From an uncultured Peptococcaceae bacterium (GTDB lineage Bacteria > Bacillota > Peptococcia > Peptococcales > Peptococcaceae): 64,000 nt of DNA. Positions within the stretch are counted from its first letter, which is position 1. Every line of letters begins with the position of its first letter. This document shows positions 48,887-57,708 of the stretch, piece after piece. Where the stretch lies: assembly GCA_902492275.1 (NCBI GenBank), contig CABUKW010000003.1:6852-70851 (forward strand). The letters are read 5' to 3'. Below the pieces are notes generated by a model. It saw nothing but the letters and a program-made list of their open reading frames with translations. It was not told the DNA's origin and made no database searches. Both the position numbers and the translations under genes were made by a program.

Positions 48887-49977
48887 GCCGTATAGAAGAA
48901 TTGATGGATTTGCCTGTAGAGCCGGAAATTTTAGAGCAGATGGCTGAAACTACGTACTTGGATAGAGAAACACAAGAACGAATTCAGAAGCTGGCTCTGC
49001 GCAAAATAAGCAGTCTACAGGGTCAAGCAAATCGAAGCGTAACGGCTATAATCACGCCGATAGACACCACACAAGAAAAAGAACAGACTGGAAAACCTAA
49101 AAAACAACGCCAAAAAAGAAAGGCAGAACGCTTTCTGGCACTGCTGGCTATCTGCGCTCTGCTGGTGTCATTGGGCACTGCTGCGATGGCCACCTTGTCT
49201 ACCGATAGCCGGCTATTGAAGGTGCTGCATGCCGACAGTGAGTCGCAAATTGCGCAGCTTGATGAGATGGGGACACCCATTCAGCAATATGCCAAAGCCG
49301 ATGGATATACCGTAACAGTGCAGGAAGCCATCAGCGATCGATACAATACCTGGGTTCTGATTGATGTGGAAGGCCCTGAAGATGTGACACTGGATGAAAA
49401 CTGCGTATTCTTTAAAAATATAAACATTCAAATGGAACACAGAAGCAGTCATGGCTATACCGTTTATCCATTGTCAGATGAAAATCCCAATGACAATAAG
49501 TTAAGCTTCATTTTAGATTTTTCTGCGCGTAAAAAGCTGGCGGGACAAAAACTTACCTTACAGTTAGGTCTGCTGTTAGAGAATGAACTGAACGAGGCGT
49601 TAGAGATAACCGGAGAACGATTATTGGCGGAAGGTCCATGGGAATTTTGGTTTGAGCTACCAAGGCAGGACACCACAGTAACCATGTGGCAGTGGAAAAG
49701 GCTGCACTATCGAGAGGAAAGTTTTTTGCTGCAAAAAATAGAGGTGTCGCCGTTGAGTATTGTTTTCCAGGAGACAAAGTTAAGTGCAGCCGTGTATCTG
49801 CGGTTAAGTAAAGAGGCTGTATACGTATACTTAAAAGATGGGACCCAACTGACCTTGAACAGTAACAGCGGCGGCAGCGGCGGATTGGGAATGCAATATC
49901 AATATGACTTTCCGTTTCCTTTGGATTTGTCAGAAATCGACAAGATTGTGTACTGCGGTACAGAACTGAATTGGTAA
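48883..49977 (+). CDS. DUF4179-like anti-sigma membrane protein
   Basis: A 364-residue protein cotranscribed with the sigma factor. The N-terminal cytoplasmic part (about 1-85) should hold the sigma-binding segment. One membrane helix (ERFLALLAICALLVSLGTAAMA) follows, and then an extracellular beta-rich region. DUF4179-like features are QYAKADGYTVTVQEAISDRYNTWVLIDVEGP, and the middle and C-terminal Ig-like strands (LSFILDFSARKKLAGQKLTLQLG). No zinc anti-sigma (ZAS) motif is seen. It likely holds the sigma factor until an envelope signal arrives (inference). Confidence 0.82.
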   Translation: MSRIEELMDLPVEPEILEQMAETTYLDRETQERIQKLALRKISSLQGQANRSVTAIITPIDTTQEKEQTGKPKKQRQKRKAERFLALLAICALLVSLGTAAMATLSTDSRLLKVLHADSESQIAQLDEMGTPIQQYAKADGYTVTVQEAISDRYNTWVLIDVEGPEDVTLDENCVFFKNINIQMEHRSSHGYTVYPLSDENPNDNKLSFILDFSARKKLAGQKLTLQLGLLLENELNEALEITGERLLAEGPWEFWFELPRQDTTVTMWQWKRLHYREESFLLQKIEVSPLSIVFQETKLSAAVYLRLSKEAVYVYLKDGTQLTLNSNSGGSGGLGMQYQYDFPFPLDLSEIDKIVYCGTELNW

Positions 49978-50011
49978 GACCGCTTTGGTCCTTGTTTCAA
50001 AGTATTTATCT

Positions 50012-50065
50012 GGGAGCCATTGTAGATACAGCGTGTTTCGTTGTCAACAATGGTTCCTCTTTTTA
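50012..50065 (+). terminator. Terminator after the sigma operon
   Basis: GGGAGCCATTGT pairs with ACAATGGTTCCT and is followed by CTTTTT. The rest of the 49978-50504 gap holds an 89-codon hydrophobic frame with no SD, which I do not accept, and a TATAAT promoter near 50453. Confidence 0.8.
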
Positions 50066-50504
50066 GTCAATGGTGTGCAGTTTGTACAGAAAACAATCAT
50101 GTGATAATCCTGCAACTCTTTCTGTCAAGTCTTTATGAACATTTTTTCAATAAAAATATTTATGCAATCCCATTTACCTTCCTCTTTTTGCTGGCTTTTT
50201 TGACGGCATTATTTTTTGATGGGCATAAATTTTTCTTGCGTTGCCTTTTGAACCAGCCTCAGCAAATTTATGAAGCCAGTTTGTTTTTACATCTGCTCAG
50301 TTTATTTTAGAGTCATGTTTTGAATTTTTGTTTACATGAAAAAATATTTTTTATTTTTTAAATTTTAGTTATCGGAATTTCTAGTGTCAGTCATCATTTT
50401 TTTATATAATATTAGGAAAAGTTTCATGTTTTTTATTTGGAATAACTGTAGTATAATAGAAACATAAACAAAGCATTAATATAAAACAGAAAGGATTTCC
50501 GTGA

Positions 50505-50876
50505 ATGAATTGTCTGGCAGTTGGTATTGGTGGTTTTATTGGTGCAATCGGTAGATATTTACTGAGCTTCGTTTCAGGATATTATTTTCTGGAGTTTCCT
50601 TTCGGCACCATGCTCATTAATTTCACTGGAGCATTTTGTATCGGTTTTCTTGCAGGAATTATACCGCTTGGTGTACTGTCGGAACAACAGCAGCTTTTCT
50701 TTAAAACAGGCTTCTGCGGCGGTTTTACCACTTTTTCAACGTTTTCACTGGAGACATTACAGCTATTGGAACAGCGGCATTTTTTCTTGGCAGGCAGCTA
50801 TGCTTGCGGCAGTGTGCTGCTGTGTTTAGGCGGCGTTTGGACTGGGAAAACATTGGCGGGAATGATGTGTTCATAA
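50505..50876 (+). CDS. crcB: Fluoride channel CrcB/FluC
   Basis: A 123-residue, four-helix fluoride exporter that works as a dimer. The signature segments are GGFIGAIGRYLLS at the start, FPFGTMLINFTGAFCIGFLAG, and TGFCGGFTTFSTFSLETLQLL with the Phe box that lines the pore. AAAGGA is 9 bases before the ATG. Only one crcB gene is present, so it should form a homodimer. The upstream region lacks the conserved core of the fluoride riboswitch, so control is by some other means. Confidence 0.93.
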   Translation: MNCLAVGIGGFIGAIGRYLLSFVSGYYFLEFPFGTMLINFTGAFCIGFLAGIIPLGVLSEQQQLFFKTGFCGGFTTFSTFSLETLQLLEQRHFFLAGSYACGSVLLCLGGVWTGKTLAGMMCS

Positions 50877-51154
50877 ATTTATTCTTGGCTATCATCATTC
50901 ATTAATGGACATATCAATTTTGGGGGGCGGTGCTCAGCAAAAATAGCGGGCCAAAAGTTTGACGGTTTAAAAATCTCTCCACTGTATGCAAAATACTGCG
51001 CACATTGCCAAAAAATAAATGTTTTTGTGGTGCAAGGGAAAGGTTATAATAAAACGTACAGACTAACATAAACATAGTTTCATAGTATTTATGATAATAA
51101 TTCGTATACCGGTGATGGATATATGTCGATGGCAGATGGACGCTGCAAACGCGC

Positions 51155-51275
51155 ATTTTTGGGTAAAAATACGTTTAAGTGAAAAAATGTACGAAAATTT
51201 CGACAACAATTATTGATAAGATTTATTGTAAAATGCATATAAAACGCTTTCATTTTGGGTAAAAATGCGTTTTAA
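51155..51275. promoter_or_regulatory. Paired operator-like repeats upstream of the hydrogenase operon
   Basis: TTTTGGGTAAAAATACGTTT (51157-51176) and TTTTGGGTAAAAATGCGTTT (51253-51272) differ by one base and are spaced about 96 bases apart. Each is an imperfect dyad (CATTTTT / AAAAATG). They are the only marked structure in the 558-base gap; no gene is supported there. Confidence 0.6.
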
Positions 51276-51434
51276 TAGATATATGAGGCTTTATAAATAG
51301 TTTGCTTATGTTCTGACATTTTGCAGATATTTAAGAATTTCACAAGCTCACGAAGTTTGTAGCTGGTTTAGAAGTTCAGAATATAATCGACTATTGTTAG
51401 TTTTAAATATTTTAATTTAAGGGAGGACAAGAAT

Positions 51435-51935
51435 ATGGCTTGTACATGTGGCGGACACAATGAAGCATTATTTGCACAGCTTGACAAAGTGATTGAGCAG
51501 CATAAAGACCAAAGAGGCAGCTTAATCAGCGTACTGCATAAAGCACAGGGGATTTTCGGCTACTTGCCTGAAGAAGTCCAGGCTTATATTGCAGAAAAAA
51601 TGGATATTCCTTTGAGTGAAATTTATGGGGTAGTAACTTTCTACGCATTATTCACAATGAACAAAAAAGGGAAATATACATTCAATGTCTGTCTTGGAAC
51701 AGCTTGTTATGTAAAAGGTTCCGGCAAGCTGTTGGAAAAACTGCAGGAAGAACTGGGTATTGGCGTTGGTGAAACAACGGAAGACGGTTTGTTCAGCATC
51801 GAGTGCTGTCGCTGCGTAGGGGCCTGCGGTTTGGCTCCTGTTTTGACAATTAACGATAAAGTGCATGGACATCTGGTTCCAGAAGATATCCCAAGCTTAA
51901 TTGCTGAAATCAAAGCAGCAGAAGAACAGAACTAG
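51435..51935 (+). CDS. hydC: NADH-linked [FeFe]-hydrogenase subunit (NuoE-like)
   Basis: A 166-residue subunit of the trimeric hydrogenase, homologous to NuoE. It binds one [2Fe-2S] cluster through four cysteines: Cys91 and Cys96 in NVCLGTACYVKG, and Cys133 and Cys137 in ECCRCVGACGLAPV. The N-terminal helical part (GSLISVLHKAQGIFGYLPEEVQAYIAEKM) and VVTFYALF are typical. GGGAGG precedes the ATG. It is the first gene of the operon hydC-hydB-hydA. Codon use (GGT, GAA, CCA) points to high expression. Confidence 0.95.
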   Translation: MACTCGGHNEALFAQLDKVIEQHKDQRGSLISVLHKAQGIFGYLPEEVQAYIAEKMDIPLSEIYGVVTFYALFTMNKKGKYTFNVCLGTACYVKGSGKLLEKLQEELGIGVGETTEDGLFSIECCRCVGACGLAPVLTINDKVHGHLVPEDIPSLIAEIKAAEEQN

Positions 51936-51948
51936 GAGGTGTGGAAGA

Positions 51949-53835
51949 ATGAATAAAATTACAAGTTTTGAAGAATTAAAAGCTTTACAGGAAGCCGAAC
52001 GTGCAAAAATTGTTGTACGTGATGGTCAGGCGCCAAACCCTGCCAATCTGGCAAAGCATCATGTTTTGATTTGCGCTGGTACTGGTTGCAGCTCCTCCAA
52101 CAGTAACGAAGTAAGAGAAGCTTTGGAAAAACAGTTGGTGGAAGCTGGTTTAGACACAGAAATTGATGTAGTAAGAACCGGTTGCTTTGGTTTCTGTAGC
52201 TTAGGACCAATCATGGTAATTTATCCGGAAGGTACTTTCTATCATCATGTAAAAGTAGAAGATGTGCCAGAAATTATTGAAACCCACTTAAAAGGTGGTC
52301 AGTTGGTAGATCGTCTGTTATATGATATTCCTGGTCAAAACAAAAAAGCTACGGATATGAGCCATATCCCATTCTTCCAGAAACAGCACCGTGTTGCTTT
52401 GCGTAATTGCGGTACTATTGATCCGGAAAATATCAATGAAGCAATTGCCCATAACGCATATCAGGGCTTAGGAAACGCGTTAACCACTATGACACCGGCT
52501 GAAGTGATTGCAGAAGTAGAAAAATCCGGTATTCGTGGCCGTGGTGGCGCTGGTTTCCCAACCGGCAAGAAGTGGAAATTTGCAGCAGGATATCAATCCC
52601 CTGAAAAATATGTAGTTGTAAATGCCGATGAAGGTGATCCAGGTGCATTTATGGACCGTTCCGTTCTGGAAGGCGATCCACACAGCATTTTGGAAGCTAT
52701 GGCCATTGGCGGTTATGCAATTGGCGCACATCATGGTTTTATCTATGTACGTGCCGAATATCCGATTGCCGTACATCGTTTGGAAATTGCCATTGCACAG
52801 GCTCGTGAAGCTGGTTTGTTAGGCCAGAATATCATGGGTAGCGGCTTTGACTTTGATGTTGACATCCGTTTAGGCGCAGGCGCATTTGTTTGTGGGGAAG
52901 AAACAGCACTGCTGACCTCTGTAGAAGGGAAACGCGGCGAACCAAGACCAAGACCTCCATTCCCGGCTGAAAAAGGTCTGTGGGGCGTACCAACTTTCGT
53001 AAACAACGTAGAGACCCTGGCCAATATTCCGGTTATCTTTACCAAAGGCGGAGACTGGTTTGCCTCCATCGGTACCGCTGGTTCCAAAGGTACCAAAGTA
53101 TTCGCAATGGCTGGTAAAGTAAATAATATCGGTCTGGTTGAAGTACCAATGGGTACGACTTTAAGAGAAATGATTTATGATATCGGCGGCGGTATTCCAA
53201 ATGGTAAAGCCTTTAAAGCCGCTCAGACCGGTGGCCCTTCTGGCGGTTGTCTGCCAGCAAGTGCATTGGATACTGAAATTGACTTTGATACCTTAGTGGC
53301 GGCTGGTTCCATGATGGGTTCCGGTGGTTTGATTGTTTTAGATGAAACCACTTGTATGGTAGATATCGCAAAATTCTATCTGGAATTTACTCAGGATGAA
53401 TCCTGCGGGAAATGTCCACCTTGCCGTATCGGTACCAAGAGAATGCTGGAAATTTTAGATAAAATCACCCGTGGCGAAGGTACCATGGAAGATATTGATA
53501 ATCTGGAAACTTTGGCACGCACGATCAGTAGTTCTGCATTGTGCGCATTGGGTCAGACAGCTCCAAACCCGATTCTGGCTACGCTGAAATTCTTCCGGGA
53601 TGAATATGAAGCGCATATTGTTGACAAAACTTGTCCAGCACATGTATGTAAGAAGTTGTTGCGTTATCAGATTGATCCAGAAAAATGTAAAGGATGTACT
53701 GCTTGCGCCCGTAACTGCCCAGTGGAAGCAATTAACGGCAGCGTAAGAGAACCGCACAGCATTGATCAAGAAAAATGTATCAAGTGCGGTACCTGTATTG
53801 AAAAATGTAGATTCGGCGCAATCTCCAGAGCGTAA
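51949..53835 (+). CDS. hydB: NADH-binding [FeFe]-hydrogenase subunit (NuoF-like)
   Basis: A 628-residue flavoprotein subunit that joins NAD(H) to the hydrogenase. Order: a thioredoxin-like [2Fe-2S] domain (CAGTGCSSSNSNEV, then GCFGFCSLGPIM); an NADH-binding glycine loop GRGGAGFPTGKKW; the FMN site NADEGDPGAFMDR; an SLBB domain; a [4Fe-4S] site SCGKCPPCRIGTKRM; and at the C-terminus two ferredoxin motifs CKGCTACARNCPVEA and CIKCGTCIEKCRFGA. The C-terminal ferredoxin part is typical of the electron-bifurcating type. AGGAGGTG precedes the ATG at 51949. Confidence 0.95.
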   Translation: MNKITSFEELKALQEAERAKIVVRDGQAPNPANLAKHHVLICAGTGCSSSNSNEVREALEKQLVEAGLDTEIDVVRTGCFGFCSLGPIMVIYPEGTFYHHVKVEDVPEIIETHLKGGQLVDRLLYDIPGQNKKATDMSHIPFFQKQHRVALRNCGTIDPENINEAIAHNAYQGLGNALTTMTPAEVIAEVEKSGIRGRGGAGFPTGKKWKFAAGYQSPEKYVVVNADEGDPGAFMDRSVLEGDPHSILEAMAIGGYAIGAHHGFIYVRAEYPIAVHRLEIAIAQAREAGLLGQNIMGSGFDFDVDIRLGAGAFVCGEETALLTSVEGKRGEPRPRPPFPAEKGLWGVPTFVNNVETLANIPVIFTKGGDWFASIGTAGSKGTKVFAMAGKVNNIGLVEVPMGTTLREMIYDIGGGIPNGKAFKAAQTGGPSGGCLPASALDTEIDFDTLVAAGSMMGSGGLIVLDETTCMVDIAKFYLEFTQDESCGKCPPCRIGTKRMLEILDKITRGEGTMEDIDNLETLARTISSSALCALGQTAPNPILATLKFFRDEYEAHIVDKTCPAHVCKKLLRYQIDPEKCKGCTACARNCPVEAINGSVREPHSIDQEKCIKCGTCIEKCRFGAISRA

Positions 53836-53852
53836 TAGAAGGGGTGATTTTT

Positions 53853-55619
53853 GTGGAAATGGTAAATGTTATGATCGATGGCGTTTCCGTGCAGGTTGAA
53901 GCGGGTTCTACCGTATTGCAGGCTGCACAGAAAGCAGGCATTAATATTCCAACATTATGTTATTTAAAAGATGTAAACCAACTAGGCGCATGCCGTGTAT
54001 GTCTGGTTGAAGTAAAAGGTGCCAAAGCACTGCAGCCTTCCTGCGTATACCCAGTTCGCGAAGGTCTGGAAGTGTACACCAATACTGCAAAAGTTCGTGA
54101 AGCAAGAAAAGGCGTTGTGGAATTGTTGTTATCCAACCATCCAGCTGACTGCCTGAATTGCGTGCGCAGTGGCAACTGCGAATTGCAGCAGTTAGCCCAC
54201 CAGATGGGTATCCGCAAAATCCGTTTCACAGGCGAACAGAGTACATTCCCGGTTGATGACCGCAGTGTAGCAATTGTTCGTGATCCAAATAAATGCGTAT
54301 ACTGCCGTCGTTGTGAAGCAGTATGTAAAAAAGTACAGGGCGTGAATATTTTAGGCGGCATTGGCCGTGGCTTCAACAGCATCGTTGGCCCTGCATTCGG
54401 TCATGCGCTGGATGAAATCAATTGCACACTGTGCGGTCAGTGTATCAACGTATGTCCAACCGGCGCATTAGCAGAAAAAGACGATACCCAGAAAGTATGG
54501 GATGCTTTGGCTGACGAAAACAAACACGTTATTGTCCAGTTCTCTCCAGCAGTTCGTATCGCTATCAGTGAAGAATTTGGCCTGCCTTACGGCACCATCT
54601 CCACCGGCAAATTGGTTGCTGCCCTGAGAAGAATGGGCTTCAACAAAGTATTTGATACCAACTGGTCTGCTGACTTGACAATCATGGAAGAAGGTAACGA
54701 ATTGTTAGACCGTCTGCAAAATGGCGGTACCTTGCCAATGATTACCTCCTGTTCGCCAGGCTGGGTAAAATATTGTGAAAACCATTATCCAGACCAGTTA
54801 GATCATCTGTCCACCGCTAAGTCTCCACAGGCTATGTTCGGTGCAATGGTAAAAACCTATTATCCACAGACAGATGGTATTGACCCAGCCAGCATTTACA
54901 GTGTTTCTGTAATGCCATGTACCGCCAAAAAATTTGAAGCTGCCCGTCCTGAAATGTGCGACAGTGGCTACAGAGATGTCGATGCCGTTATCACAGTTCG
55001 TGAAGTAGCGCGTATGATTAAACAGGCTGGTATTGATTTCGCAAATCTGCCAGACGAAGAATGCGACGCACCAATGGGCGTAGGTACCGGTGCAGGCACA
55101 ATTTTCGGTACAACCGGCGGCGTTATGGAAGCTGCTCTGCGTACCGTATATGAAGTAGTAACCGGCAAAACTCTGCCGCGTCTGGAATTGGAAGAAGTTC
55201 GTGGCACAATGGGCGAAATCAAAGAAGCTACCATCGATTTGGATGGCACGCCGGTAAAAGTAGCTATTGTAAATACACTGGCTCGTGCAAAAGATATTAT
55301 GGAACAGGTGAAAGCTGGAACGGCTGACTACACCTTCATCGAAATCATGGCTTGTCCAAACGGCTGCGTAGGCGGCGGCGGTACACCAATCGTTGACGCT
55401 TTAACCAGAACCAAACTGCCAGAAGATTATCGTGTATTGCGTGCAAAAGGGTTGTACAATGATGATGAAAATCTGACCATTCGGAAATCGCATGAAAACC
55501 CATTTATCGTTGCAGCTTACGAAAACTTCCTGGGCGAACCATTAGGACATAAATCCCATGAATTGCTGCATACTCATTATACACCGCGTAAAAAGTATAA
55601 TCTGGAATGCAAAGATTAA
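53853..55619 (+). CDS. hydA: [FeFe]-hydrogenase catalytic subunit (group A3-like)
   Basis: A 588-residue H2-evolving subunit. The N-terminal [2Fe-2S] ferredoxin has Cys36, 47, 50 and 64. A NuoG-like His-Cys cluster follows (His96, Cys100, 103, 109), then two [4Fe-4S] clusters (Cys148-158 and 191-201). The H-cluster domain shows TSCSPGWVKYCE, VMPCTAKKFEA and MACPNGCVGGGG. GTG 53853 is the start, behind GAAGGGG; ATG 53859 is an alternative. With HydB and HydC it oxidises NADH, probably with reduced ferredoxin, to release H2 (known for HydABC). Maturases HydEFG are not in the window. Confidence 0.96.
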   Translation: MEMVNVMIDGVSVQVEAGSTVLQAAQKAGINIPTLCYLKDVNQLGACRVCLVEVKGAKALQPSCVYPVREGLEVYTNTAKVREARKGVVELLLSNHPADCLNCVRSGNCELQQLAHQMGIRKIRFTGEQSTFPVDDRSVAIVRDPNKCVYCRRCEAVCKKVQGVNILGGIGRGFNSIVGPAFGHALDEINCTLCGQCINVCPTGALAEKDDTQKVWDALADENKHVIVQFSPAVRIAISEEFGLPYGTISTGKLVAALRRMGFNKVFDTNWSADLTIMEEGNELLDRLQNGGTLPMITSCSPGWVKYCENHYPDQLDHLSTAKSPQAMFGAMVKTYYPQTDGIDPASIYSVSVMPCTAKKFEAARPEMCDSGYRDVDAVITVREVARMIKQAGIDFANLPDEECDAPMGVGTGAGTIFGTTGGVMEAALRTVYEVVTGKTLPRLELEEVRGTMGEIKEATIDLDGTPVKVAIVNTLARAKDIMEQVKAGTADYTFIEIMACPNGCVGGGGTPIVDALTRTKLPEDYRVLRAKGLYNDDENLTIRKSHENPFIVAAYENFLGEPLGHKSHELLHTHYTPRKKYNLECKD

Positions 55620-55653
55620 TTTGCTGATAAATTCTTAATAGAATTTCCTCCTA

Positions 55654-55690
55654 AAAAGAACTGTCGCGTCATTGCGGCAGTTCTTTTTTA
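55654..55690 (+). terminator. Terminator of the hydrogenase operon
   Basis: AAAGAACTGTCGC pairs with GCGGCAGTTCTTT and is followed by TTTTA. Confidence 0.92.
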
Positions 55691-55804
55691 TACTTGAAAT
55701 TGACGAAGGACGCTTCACAGGATATAATGGGAACAATATATTTCGTATTGTAAGGCAGATTGAAAAGATTTTTAGGAAAGTATCGTTTTGTGCGGAGCGG
55801 TCAT

Positions 55805-56713
55805 ATGGATATTAGATATTTTGAATATTTAAGGGAAATCAATCGGTGTAAGTCATTTAAAAAAGCAGAAAAGCAGCTGCATATCAGTGCGCAGCAATTA
55901 GGGCGTATTGTTACCGCCATAGAAGAGGAGTTTGGCGTTTACATTTTTGAAAGAACCAATCTGGGTTTGCGCTTAACGAAAGATGGAGAAGAATTTCTAA
56001 CCATGGCCAAGGCCTTGCTGGATTTATATCAGGCTATGCATCGCCTGCCTGATGATTTAGATAACAACACACTGCATGGTCCGTTAAACATCTGCGCTTC
56101 TATCAATACCTGGCCTATGATGGGCGAGCTTGTAGCAGCTTTTGCCAATCAATATCCCGGTGTCTCTATCAATTACCGCATGTGTACCGATGTGGAATTG
56201 CTGGACACGGTAGCGCGATATGACAATACAGTGGGCATTTTATTCCGTGTGATAGTAAAAGGAAACGCCGTATTAGAAATACCAGATACAGTAGAAACAG
56301 AATTTATTCAAAAAAATAAAATGGCAATCTATTGCGGAAAGAGCAATCCGCTTTGCCTGCAGTATAAAAAGGTTTCTTTGCATCATGTACAGGATATCCC
56401 TGTGATTATATATGCACCCAATGAAGATGATGAAGTCAGAACCTATAAAATTTATGATCTTCTTTGTGGCCGGCAGCCCGTTGTCAAATACAGTACCAAT
56501 GATGCCAGCCTGTTTCATAAGATTTTGCAGGATGACGATGAAGCAATCTATCTTGGCGCTGCCTATCCCAAAGAAGTTCGGACCGATTACTGTGCCATGA
56601 TAGAATTGCTGGATGATGTGGTGCAGGAAATCCAGCTTGTGAAAAGTCCGAAAACGGCAGAAAGTTTGACAGCAAGGGCCTTTATGGAATATATGAAGCA
56701 GTATATTTCATAG
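55805..56713 (+). CDS. LysR-family transcriptional regulator
   Basis: A 302-residue LysR-type regulator. The HTH is MDIRYFEYLREINRCKSFKKAEKQLHISAQQLGRIVTAIEEEFG, followed by LFERTN-like IFERTNLGLRLTKDG. An effector-binding domain (about 90-300) follows, with LHGPLNICASINTWPMMG and MAIYCGKSNPL. I chose the ATG at 55805 because it begins the HTH directly, though its SD is weak; the frame opens 45 bases earlier. It lies just after the hydrogenase operon but has its own promoter region. Control of hydCBA is possible but unproven. Confidence 0.88.
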   Translation: MDIRYFEYLREINRCKSFKKAEKQLHISAQQLGRIVTAIEEEFGVYIFERTNLGLRLTKDGEEFLTMAKALLDLYQAMHRLPDDLDNNTLHGPLNICASINTWPMMGELVAAFANQYPGVSINYRMCTDVELLDTVARYDNTVGILFRVIVKGNAVLEIPDTVETEFIQKNKMAIYCGKSNPLCLQYKKVSLHHVQDIPVIIYAPNEDDEVRTYKIYDLLCGRQPVVKYSTNDASLFHKILQDDDEAIYLGAAYPKEVRTDYCAMIELLDDVVQEIQLVKSPKTAESLTARAFMEYMKQYIS

Positions 56714-56871
56714 ACCGCATATTGGACAGAAAGGAAGGGCGGGTAAACGGAAATGTTGCTCAAGAAATTGCAGAACCTTTTTTCTCTCTATGCAAAACTT
56801 GAAAAATCGGGTATGGTAATTACAAGCTCATTGAAGGTTTTGTAGATTTTAAATAGTCAGGAGGAATTTTT

Positions 56872-57393
56872 ATGATTCGCAAAGCGACAGAGGCTGATTT
56901 GGACGGCGTCAATGACGGTTACGAGGAATTATTATACTATGAAAAAGAGCATGGCGCCTATACGGTGTGGGAATTGGGCGTGTATCCTACCAGAAACTCA
57001 GCGAAAAAGAGTTTAGAGGAAGATGGGTTGTATGTGCTGGAGGAAGATGGACAAATCGCCGCCAGCGTTACGGTCAATCAAACGCAGCCGCCTGAATATG
57101 AAACGGTGCATTGGGGCTGCGACGCCAAACCGGAAGAAGTCATGGTGATTCATTTATTATGCGTACGGCCATCGAAAGCCCATCAAGGCATGGGACGGCG
57201 CATGGTAGAATTTATTATTGAAGAAGCCCGGAAGCGCGGCTGCAAAGCAGTGCGTCTGGATACCGGCGCGCAAAATATTCCTGCCAAATCGTTGTATACG
57301 AAAATCGGCTTCAAACTGACCGGCACTGCTTCTATGGCCATCGGCGGCTTGATTCCCCATGAGGGGCATCTGTTTTTTGAATATGTGCTTTAA
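56872..57393 (+). CDS. GNAT-family N-acetyltransferase
   Basis: A 173-residue acetyl-CoA-dependent transferase. The fold shows RKATEADLDGVNDGYEELL at the start and LYVLEEDGQIAASVTV. The acetyl-CoA motif A is VIHLLCVRPSKAHQGMGRRMVEFIIEEARKRGC, with the pyrophosphate loop HQGMGRR. Motif B is AKSLYTKIGFKLTG. AGGAGG precedes the ATG. It is monocistronic, and the substrate is unknown. Confidence 0.9.
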   Translation: MIRKATEADLDGVNDGYEELLYYEKEHGAYTVWELGVYPTRNSAKKSLEEDGLYVLEEDGQIAASVTVNQTQPPEYETVHWGCDAKPEEVMVIHLLCVRPSKAHQGMGRRMVEFIIEEARKRGCKAVRLDTGAQNIPAKSLYTKIGFKLTGTASMAIGGLIPHEGHLFFEYVL

Positions 57394-57496
57394 TCCATTA
57401 AAAAAATAGCGGAAAAATATGTTGCATTTTGTATTATTCTGTGCTACTGTATACCATGTTGCTGATACGTAAGAAGTATGCGTTTGTCGGCAACTA

Positions 57497-57590
57497 TCTC
57501 TGGAGAGTCTCTATCTTAAGAGCGCCGAAGGTGTACCATAAGTGCGCAGGCACTTGTGAATCTCTCAGGCAAAAGGACAGGGCATAGAAA
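57497..57590 (+). promoter_or_regulatory. Glycine riboswitch (single aptamer)
   Basis: The conserved core is visible: CTCTGGAGAG, AGCGCCGAAGG, GTGCGCAGG, then CTCTCAGGCAAAAGGACAG. Only one aptamer is seen, where tandem pairs are more common. An intrinsic terminator follows at 57634. The downstream gene is an Ala/Gly:Na+ symporter, a well-known target of this riboswitch class. Confidence 0.92.
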
Positions 57591-57633
57591 ATTCGGGCGG
57601 CAGAAATGCCGGATGCGATGTTCTACTCTTCGG

Positions 57634-57668
57634 AGAGCTGATTTTATAATCAGCTCTTTATTTTTTTG
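57634..57668 (+). terminator. Riboswitch expression-platform terminator
   Basis: AGAGCTGATT pairs with AATCAGCTCT and is followed by TTATTTTTTT. CTCTTCGGAGAG just upstream overlaps the left arm and could form the competing structure. Confidence 0.85.
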
Positions 57669-57708
57669 TGTCTGTTTTTATGAAGCAGACGGAGAGGAGA
57701 ATGAAAAC

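Noticed and set aside
50041..50310. 89-codon hydrophobic frame after the anti-sigma gene
   Set aside because: Its ATG lies inside a terminator stem and no SD is present; AT-rich DNA often gives such frames.
50311..50504. Possible fluoride riboswitch before crcB
   Set aside because: The conserved GGCGATGG-type core and pseudoknot partners were not found.
50914..51156. Minus-strand 80-codon frame upstream of hydC
   Set aside because: No SD, no family pattern, and it overlaps the operator-like repeats.
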